The position numbers were made by a program, and so were the translations under genes. Below, piece after piece: positions 57,157-64,000 of a stretch of DNA of 64,000 nt (positions within the stretch are counted from its first letter, which is position 1; each line of letters begins with the position of its first letter). Where the stretch lies: assembly GCF_000003195.3 (NCBI RefSeq), contig NC_012879.2, positions 23,611,367 through 23,675,366 of the forward strand. The letters run 5' to 3'. This DNA comes from Sorghum bicolor (lineage: Eukaryota; Streptophyta; Magnoliopsida; Poales; Poaceae). The notes under the pieces were generated by a model. It was not told where the DNA came from. It did no database searches and saw only the letters and a list, made by a program, of their open reading frames with translations.

Positions 57157-60100
57157 TTTTGTGTTCATGATTGCATCATGTGTTAAAATACACATGAAGA
57201 AAACATCTGCTGATAATCCATGAATATTTAGGTGTACGTGCTTCATCCAAAGGAGGATTTTCATGGATTAGGTTATGATCCATTCAAGCATGCTCCTGAG
57301 TTTAGAGGTATCATGTTCAGATAATATAAGATAATATACTCTTATTGTTGGAGTATGAGTAGTGTAGGCCCATGAGGCTAAGCCCATGAGGCCCATGTAT
57401 GGCACTATATGGCTATCCTGTTTAGGATTGGCCCAATTGAATAGAAACCCTAATTCTAACATGGTATCAGCCTAACCCTCCCCTGCCTCCCTCCCTCTCG
57501 AACCAGGCGCCGCCGCCGCCACTGGTGCGCCGCCGGCCGGCCGCCATGGACGACCACCCTCCCCCTCCACCCTCCTACTTCCTTTCAGTTCCCCCTCTAC
57601 CCAACTACACTTGGGCGCAAGTGACGGGCGCGAGCGCATCTTCTCCCTCTGTCAACGTCGGCATGCACGCCGTTGGCCTGCGCGCCCCTGCATCCGCGCA
57701 CTCCCCTGCTCCTGCTTCCGCCCTAGGCCTGCGCGCCCCTGCTCTGCGGGGTCCTGGCGCGGCCGCGTGCCCTCCCGGAGCCGCAGCCGCAGCTGCTCTA
57801 GGCGCCGCGGGCAGCACCGCCGCCGCCCCGCGGGCGCCCCTGCAGAGGACGACCCGGCCGCCGACGTCAAGGGGGTTCACCTCCTGGGCGCGACTGCCTA
57901 CGCGGCGGATCTAGCTGCTGGAGCTGCTTATGCCCGGGCCGCCGCAGCCGCCATCGTCGTCGGCCTGGGCATGTCGCCCCCTGCTTCATCCCTGGCGCCG
58001 TCCGTTCCTGCTGCCAGTGACGTCATTGCTGCTCTGCAGATGGGGGCAGGCGCGGGTGCCTCGACTTTCCCAGCCCCGCCGCTGCAGCCCCAGTCCGCCG
58101 GCCGCCCCGACTCCGCTCTCGCTGCCGCGCTCGCCTCTGCCCGGGCAGCAGCCGCAGAGGGACAGGCGCGGGTCCGGGCGGCTGCCCTCGCCTGGGAGCG
58201 CGAGCGCGAAGCTACAGATGCTCTGGCTCGCCAGATCGCCGAGGCGGAGCAGCTCCTCGTCCCTCCGACCTCCCTCGACGTTGGGGCTACCTCCTCCGGC
58301 TTAGCGGGCCACCGTGCCTCCGCCGCCGCGGTTATCTGGCATGATCCCGCCGATCCACTCGTGGCTCAACTTCACTACCAGGTCGGAGGTGTATAGATCA
58401 TCAGGCTGCTCGTCCTAGTGGTTCTCGACCCTGAGTCGCCTTCCTACGCCCGTTGGCGGGACCTGGTCCTCCTGACCCTCTGCCGCTATGCCCTCGACGA
58501 CCACGTCCTCGTCGATGCCTTGCTCGCGGTCCAGACTCCTTTGTGGCTGCGCCTCGACAACATCGTACTCTCCTGGATCCTCTGGACGATCTCCCTTGAC
58601 CTCCACGACCTCGTCCGCAACACCACCGACGCTCGCCAGGCCTGGCTAGCGCTCAAGGGCTAGTTCCTTGGCAATGCCGAGGCTCGGGTCTGTGGCTCGA
58701 TGCGAGTTTCCGCACCTTCGTGCAGGGAGACCTTGCTGTTGGAGAGTTTTGCCGCAAGATGAAGACAATGGCGGACTCTCTCGGCGACCTTGGCTGGCCC
58801 GTGGAGGACCGCATCTTGGTCCTCAACGTCCTTCGCGGGCTCAGCGACCGCTATGCTCACCTCCGGACGTGGATCACCCGCCAGCGACCGTTCCCAACCT
58901 TTTTTTGTAGGTACGGGACGATCTTGTCATGGAGGAGCTCTCCCAGGGCATCCAGCCGGGGTCTACATCTGGGCCTCTCTCCGCAGGGTCCTCGGCCTCC
59001 TCGACCGCACTTGTTGCCACTCCACCGCCGCGTCCGTCTGCTCCGCCTACGCACACAGTTGTCTGTTCTGGGCCCCCTTCCCCTCGGGCCGAGCGGGGGT
59101 GTGGGGGGTGGGGCGTGCTGGTCGCCTCGTGGTCGTGGCGGGGGACGTGGTGGAGGTGCTGGCTGTTGGGGCACCCCCGCTCTGCCTCCACCACGGGGTG
59201 CTACCTGGCCCTCCTTTCATAACCCCTGGTCCGGGCGCATCTCCATGTGGCCCTTCCAGGCTCTTGGTGGCGAGCCTTGCTCGGCCGCCATGCTTGCTGG
59301 TGCCCCTCCAGGGTTCTACCCAGTTCTCCATGGACTACACCTCCCGGCGCTCCCGGTTGGGACCAGGCGGCCTTGGCGTGCTCCTTCAGCACTATGGGCC
59401 TGACACCTACTGTCGGCCCAGAGTGGATCGCCGACTCGGGTGCTACCTACCACACCACCCCGGACCCTGGTATACTCTCTTCTGTCCACCCTCCTTCCTC
59501 TCACCCTTCGTCCATCATGGTCGCCAATGACTTATGTCTTCCTGTCACGTCTGTGGGTGCCACTGGCGCTCATGGCTCCTTTCGTCTTCCTGACATTCTT
59601 GTTGCACCTTCTATGGTTCACAACCTTCTTTCAATTCGTCGTTTTACAGCTGACAATTCCTGTTCTGTGGAGTTTGACTCTTCTGGTCTTACTGTGAAGG
59701 ATTTGGCTTCCAGCGTCCTCAGCTCCGATGTGATAGCACGGGGCCTCTTTACACCCTTCGCTTCCCGACGGTTGCTTCACCTTCACCTTCTTCGCCGTCC
59801 ATTTTGTCAGTTGCTTTCACAACCACTACTTTCTCCACTACTTGGCACCGGCGCCTCGGCCATCCTGGACGTGATGCCCTGATGCAGCTCAGTCGTGGTT
59901 CTGATATTCGATGTACTCGGGCTCACGATGAGCATTTGTGTCATGCGTGCCAACTGGGCCGTCATGTTCGTCTTCCTTTTTATAGTTCTTCCCATGCGGC
60001 CCGCATTTTTGACCTTGTACATTGCGACCTCTGGACATTTCCTGTAATCAGAATTTCTGGATACAAATACTATCTTGTGGTGGCTGATGATTATTCTCAT

Positions 60101-63100
60101 TATTCCTGGACTTTTCCTTTACGTGCAAAGTCTGATGCCTTCGCCGCGATCCTCCACTTCTTCACTTGGGTGTCCACACAGTTCGGCCTTACCATCAAGG
60201 TCGTCCAGTGTGACAATGGTCGGGAGTTCGATAACTCCGCCTCCTGAGCCTTCTTCCTCTATCACGGTGTCCAGTTGCGCATGTCTTGCTCGCATACCTC
60301 CTCTCATAACGGCAAGGCTGAACGCATGATTCGCACCACCAATGACACTGTGCACACTCTTCTGCTTCAGGCGTCACTTCCTGCTCGCTTCTAGGCTGAG
60401 AGCTTGCACACCTCCACCTACCTCCTCAACCGTCTTCCTTCCGCTATCTGCCCAACTCCCACGCCACACCACGCCCTCTTCGGTACCCCTCCTCGCTACG
60501 ATCACCTTTGAGTCTTCGGGTGTGCGTGTTACCCAAACACCACCGCCACCGCTCCCCACAAGCTGGCTCCTCGTTCGACTCTCTGTCTTCCTCGGGTACT
60601 CCCCGGATCACAAGGGGGTATCGATGCTACGATCTTACCTCTCGTTGGGTCCTCATCTCTCGCCATGTGGTATTCGATGAGTCTGTCTTCCCCTTTTCCA
60701 CCACCACCACTCCCACTTCCACCCCGGAGCTTGACCTATCCTCCCACTAACCCGATGGTCGAGCCACTTATGCAGTTCTTTCCTGCAGGTACTGCTACAC
60801 CGTGCCCTTCGCTAGGGCCATACCCCAGTTCGCCGGTCGCCCGTGGCCTGCTCCCTGCCCGGGCCTCGAGGGGTCACTTTCCGGGTCGGCCCCCGCCCCT
60901 GCGCCCGACATGGGTCCCGGGCCATCGACTTCGGCCGCTGCGGGTCCCGGGCCATCGACTCCAGCCCCATCGGCACGCTTCGCCCGACGCTCGTCTACCA
61001 GCAACGTGCCCGGCCGGCGCCGCTGCCTCTATCACAACCGGTGGCCACTTCTTCACCAGGGTCCCCTACCTCACCAACGACTTCTTCTCCGCCGGCAACA
61101 TCGACACCGCCGCCGAGGCCATCGGCTGCCCCGCCTGCCCGTGTTGCGACGCCGGTGTACCACCCACCGCTCCTTCACCGACACCCGCGTCATGTGCATC
61201 CTATGGTGACGCGACACGCGGCTGGTACCCTGCAGCCCCGGGCTCTTGCGGCGATGCTCGGGGTCTCTCCGGTACCCTCTTCCGTCCGCGAGGCCTCGCT
61301 AGACCCTCACTGGCGCCGCACAATGGAAGAGGAGTACGCGGCCCTACTCGCCAACCAGACATGGGATCTGGTGCCTCGTCTGTCGGGCTCCAACATCGTC
61401 ATCGGCAATTGGATTTGGACTCACAAGTGCCGTGCTGACGGCACTCTTGAGCGGTACAAGGCTCGTTGGATTCTCCGGGGCTTCACTCAACGCCCCGGTG
61501 TTGACTACGACGAGACCTTCAGCCCAGTGGTGAAGCCGGCTAGTGTCCGCACGGTGCTCTCGTTGGCTCTCACCCGCGGGTGGCCCGTGCATCAGCTCGA
61601 CGTCAAGAATGCCTTCCTGCATGGCTTTCTCACTGAGACAGTCTACTGCAGCCAGCCGGTGGGGTTTGTTGACTCTTCTAGTCCCGACATGGTGTGTCGG
61701 CTCAATAAGTCTCTCTACGGCCTCAAGCAAGCCCCCCGCGCGTGGAACCATCGATTTGCTGCTTTCCTACTGACACCGGAGTTTTTGGAGGCCAAATCAG
61801 ACACTTCACTGTTCATCTGTCACCATGGCGCTGAGACTGCGTACCTGCTGCTCTATGTTGACGACATTGTCCTCACAGCCTCCAGTGAGTCCCTCCTTCG
61901 CCGGATCATACAGGAGTTTGCTATGAAGGATCGGGGGGTGCTCCATCACTTCCTCGGGGTTACTGTTGAGCCTCGTCCTGCCGGGTTACTTCTTCACCAG
62001 CGGCAGTACACTCTTGATATCCTGGAGCGAGCTAGGATGACTGACTGCAAGCCCTGCTCCACTCCGGTTGACACACAGGGCAAGATATCAGAGGCCGAGG
62101 GCAACCCAGTGACGGATCCCACTACATATCGGAGTCTTGCCGGTGCACTAAAGTATCTCACCTTCACCTTGCCGGACATCACCTATGCAGTTCAGCAGAT
62201 CTGTCTCCATATGCATGATCCCCGGGAGCCACACCTCACTGCTCTCAAGCGGATCCTTCGCTACCTCCAAGGCACCGTCGACTTCGGCCTCCTTCACCGG
62301 CGGTCGTCCTCCGCCGAGCTCGTCGTCTACACTGACGCCGACTGGGCCAGGTGTCCGGACACTCGGCGCTCCACCTCCGGCTACGCTGTCTTCCTATGCA
62401 GCAACCTGGTGTCCTGGTCATCCAAGCGTCCGTCGGTCGTCTCCCGCTCCAGTGCCGAGGCGGAGTACCGCGCTGTTGCTAACGGCGTGGCTGAGGCTTC
62501 CTGGCTCCGCTAGCTCGTTGCCGAGCTCCATAGCCCTCTCTCTCGGAGCACGTTGGTCTACTGCGACAACATCAGTGCGGTGTACCTCTCCACCAACCTT
62601 GTGCAGCACCAGAGGATCAAGCATGTGGAGATCGATCTACACTTTGTCCGTGATCGGGTCGCCATCGAAGATGTTCGGGTCCTCCACGTCCCGACCACCT
62701 CCCAGTTCGCTGACATCTTCACCAAGGGTCTCCCGTCCTCGACCTTCGCCGAGTTTCGCTCCAGCCTCAACATCACCAGTGGCTAGTTGCATCTGCGTCT
62801 GTGGGGGGGCTCGTGTGTTGTACTTTTTTTTGTGTTCATCTGCAAACTCCGCTGCGACGGTAGTTTAGACTGCGGGGGGTGTTGGAGTATGAGTAGTGTA
62901 GGCCCATGAGGCCCATGTATGGCACTATATGGCTGCCCTGTTTAGGATTGGCCCAATTGAATAGAAACCCTAATTCTAACACTTATTAACATTATTCAGT
63001 GTCTGTCACACCTGATTCCTTTTATAGACAGGAAAACATTGCAGAAGTCGAAAGAGAGGGACCACAAACGAAATGATGCTTCAATGAGGGGAAATCTTCT

Positions 63101-63785
63101 GATTTCTAACTGTAAGATATAATGATGATTGTCTCCCTGTTATTCTATTATATTGGTATTGATGTTGAGAGTTGATTAATGATTAGTGTAGCCTCAGCTT
63201 TGAATTAACTTAGCTAGTTGTTCAATCATCAGCAGGACATTATGCTCCTGGTTTTGGGATTGGAGCTCTCGAAGAGCTTGATGCTGAGGATGAAGATATT
63301 TATGCATCAGGTAATTGAGTTATCTTATCAACCTTGGTACTTCTGGGGATTATGCAATCATATGATGTTTTTCTGTTTAAACCACTCCTTTATGGAATTC
63401 AGTTCTGGCCATGTGATCAATCATATGATACTCAACTAGGGTTCGTTCACACATTTTTTTGTTTCCAGGATCTTGATGTTTCATATTTGTTTTCTGATTG
63501 AAGTCTTTATAAATGCATACTCATGGATACATTGGAGACTTGTTCTTTCATTGTGTAATCATGCTTTCAGGTTGATATATTAACCCTTTATACTTATAAG
63601 TTGGTCCTTTGTACTAACATTTTTTGCTAACATTTTTTGTATTTAGGTTTTGCTTATGAACGAACTGAAGTTGATATTGAGCCTTCAAAAGCAGCCAGTG
63701 ACAGTAATTACAAACTTGATGACAGAAAAAGAGGTTTCTACCTGAACTTTAAGATTGCCTCAAATTCTGAGTACAAACTTGAACG
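52969..63785 (+). CDS. TGH: TOUGH-like G-patch domain protein (GPATCH1 family), N-terminal part
   Basis: In Arabidopsis TGH is a nuclear RNA-binding G-patch protein linked to microRNA processing and vascular development. Eleven exons join in phase with GT-AG introns: 52969-53106, 54117-54207, 54540-54634, 55019-55122, 55817-55878, 55967-56041, 56298-56443, 57232-57307, 63028-63111, 63233-63310 and 63647-63785. They give 362 codons with no stop; the gene runs off the right edge. Residues 1-22 hold [12 protein letters not shown]. The DUF1604-type region (about 28-108) has [20 protein letters not shown] and [11 protein letters not shown]. The G-patch begins near residue 163 with [36 protein letters not shown] and [20 protein letters not shown] follow. 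Intron 8 contains a copia element. Confidence 0.93.
53519..53597. mobile_element. Short Stowaway-like MITE in TGH intron 1
   Basis: 79 bp, CTCCCTCGGTTCCAAATTA to AATTTGGAATGGACGGAG, flanked by TA at 53517-53518 and 53598-53599. Terminal CTCCCTC and TA targets are typical of Stowaway elements. Confidence 0.8.
54240..54474. mobile_element. Degenerate Stowaway-like MITE in TGH intron 2
   Basis: Read on the minus strand it starts CTCCCTTTGTACAG after a TA (54475-54476). It contains the CAAGTCAATTCATTTTAAG and GATTCGTCACGAGATATG words common in this MITE type. The other end is diverged, so the left edge is approximate. Confidence 0.55.
55320..55548. mobile_element. PIF/Harbinger-like (Tourist-type) MITE, copy 3, in TGH intron 4
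   Basis: 229 bp, GGCCTTGTTTAGTG to GGAACTAAACAGGGCC, inverted relative to copies 1 and 2 (ACTGTGTAATTAGTTA and TATTTAATGCTCCATGCATG inside). The flanking triplets are CGA and TGA, so the duplication is not intact. Confidence 0.8.
57112..57160. repeat. (ATTT)n microsatellite in TGH intron 7
   Basis: Twelve uninterrupted ATTT units, about 70 bp upstream of the exon 8 acceptor. Confidence 0.95.
57346..57461 (+). repeat. 5' LTR of the copia element
   Basis: 116 bp, TGTTGGAGTATGAG to TAATTCTAACA. It is 14 bp longer than the 3' LTR because of an extra GCTAAGCCCATGAG-like unit beside a similar word. Confidence 0.93.
57462..57475 (+). promoter_or_regulatory. Primer-binding site of the copia element
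   Basis: TGGTATCAGCCTAA starts directly after the LTR. TGGTATCAG matches the 3' end of initiator tRNA-Met, the usual copia primer. Confidence 0.9.
57546..59240 (+). pseudogene. gag: gag of the copia element
   Basis: Starts at ATG 57546 ([20 protein letters not shown]) with an Ala/Pro-rich region. It shifts frame near 57860 to [19 protein letters not shown], then has stops at about 58394 and 58661 and another shift near 58700. The core motifs [11 protein letters not shown] and [19 protein letters not shown] resemble the UBN2-type gag of plant copia elements. Broken in at least four places. Confidence 0.78.
59300..59790 (+). pseudogene. Protease of the copia element
   Basis: [14 protein letters not shown] (about 59420-59461) holds the copia DSG active site. 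The downstream [20 protein letters not shown] is the usual end of the domain. Confidence 0.8.
59804..60530 (+). pseudogene. Integrase of the copia element
   Basis: GAG-pre-integrase [16 protein letters not shown] with [14 protein letters not shown]. Then the catalytic core: Asp in [12 protein letters not shown], Asp in [11 protein letters not shown] and Glu in [17 protein letters not shown] at 60245-60247 and TAG at 60393-60395 interrupt it. Confidence 0.85.
60843..62786 (+). pseudogene. Reverse transcriptase and RNase H of the copia element
   Basis: Open to 62513: [20 protein letters not shown], the catalytic region [25 protein letters not shown] and [14 protein letters not shown] with YVDD (about 61855-61866). 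RNase H has [20 protein letters not shown] and [19 protein letters not shown] at 62511-62513 splits off the last part ([30 protein letters not shown]), which ends at 62786. This one stop is the only lesion in this region. Confidence 0.9.
62787..62879 (+). promoter_or_regulatory. 3' end and polypurine tract of the copia element
   Basis: TGCGGGGGG at 62871-62879 directly precedes the 3' LTR and is the probable polypurine tract. Confidence 0.8.
62880..62981 (+). repeat. 3' LTR of the copia element
   Basis: 102 bp, with two adjacent substitutions relative to the 5' LTR (CTATCC against CTGCCC region) besides the 14-bp length difference. Confidence 0.93.
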
Positions 63786-64000
63786 GTAATGCTTCCTCTG
63801 ATTCATACTTTTCATCTTGATGGAGCAGTGTGAGCTAGCTCCAGAAGTCTGGGTTTTGTTTTTAAATTCTACCTTCTTTGTGTTACCCTTTCAAAGCTTT
63901 TAGCTTACCTAATCATGTAACTGTATTGATGCCAAATTTCATTCTTGTCAGTTTAACTGATGGAATATATATGTGAAATTATAATCCCTCCATTTCTGTT

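Larger units (their letters stand above)
57346..62981 (+). mobile_element. Ty1/copia element in TGH intron 8
   Basis: 5636 bp with very short LTRs (57346-57461 and 62880-62981) and the TSD CTTAT (57341-57345 and 62982-62986). The order gag, protease, integrase, reverse transcriptase, RNase H is that of copia elements. It lies in the same direction as TGH. Intron 8 runs from 57308 to 63027 and would be 79 bp without the element and one TSD copy. The GC-rich body contrasts with the AT-rich TGH introns. Confidence 0.95.

Noticed and set aside
1..64000. tRNA, rRNA or microRNA genes
   Set aside because: No cloverleaf, rRNA core or convincing microRNA hairpin was recognised by eye; primer sites match only the ends of tRNAs.

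Overview
The window is nuclear DNA of a plant, almost certainly a grass. Four LTR retrotransposons, five solo LTRs and a LINE fill the first 51 kb. Grass-type MITEs and the 5' part of an intron-rich gene fill the rest. The repeat families and GC-rich gene starts suggest a panicoid grass such as sorghum, Miscanthus or sugarcane; the species is an inference.

Layer structure, each step supported by a 5-bp target-site duplication (TSD) unless noted. Element D, an old Athila-like gypsy element on the minus strand, is the ground layer; it runs from beyond the left edge to 51138, so its outer TSD cannot be checked. Element A (84-24075, plus, Tat-lineage gypsy, TSD CTAGT) and element B (24084-39276, minus, Tat-lineage gypsy, TSD GTGTG) sit side by side in D, their TSDs overlapping by two bases. 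A holds a complete young Athila-like element E (2645-10949, minus, TSD CTTGG) and two solo LTRs (13228-15139, AGTTG; 20915-22428, ACAGT). B holds two more (26395-27092, GGCAG; 35119-37543, CCTGC). A fifth, very long solo LTR (42517-48870, GATCC) splits the gag of D and carries a 5'-truncated LINE.

All retroelement frames are broken by stops, frameshifts or insertions, so none of these copies looks self-sufficient. A and B each keep, between integrase and 3' LTR, a spliced gene on the strand opposite to gag-pol. In A it encodes a plant-mobile-domain (PMD) protein, in B a 'putative gypsy type transposon' (Transposase_28-like) protein. Each has a TATA box, consistent introns and a coiled-coil C-terminal part. 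E carries two successive retropepsin-like domains and no polymerase.

From about 51.3 kb the sequence is gene-like. Three copies of one TAA-target MITE family surround the start of a plus-strand gene for the G-patch protein TOUGH (TGH/GPATCH1 family). Eleven coding exons (52969-63785) join in frame for 362 codons and the gene continues past the right edge. A Ty1/copia element with about 100-bp LTRs (57346-62981, TSD CTTAT) sits inside its eighth intron, which would otherwise be only 79 bp. TGH is the only host gene recognised.
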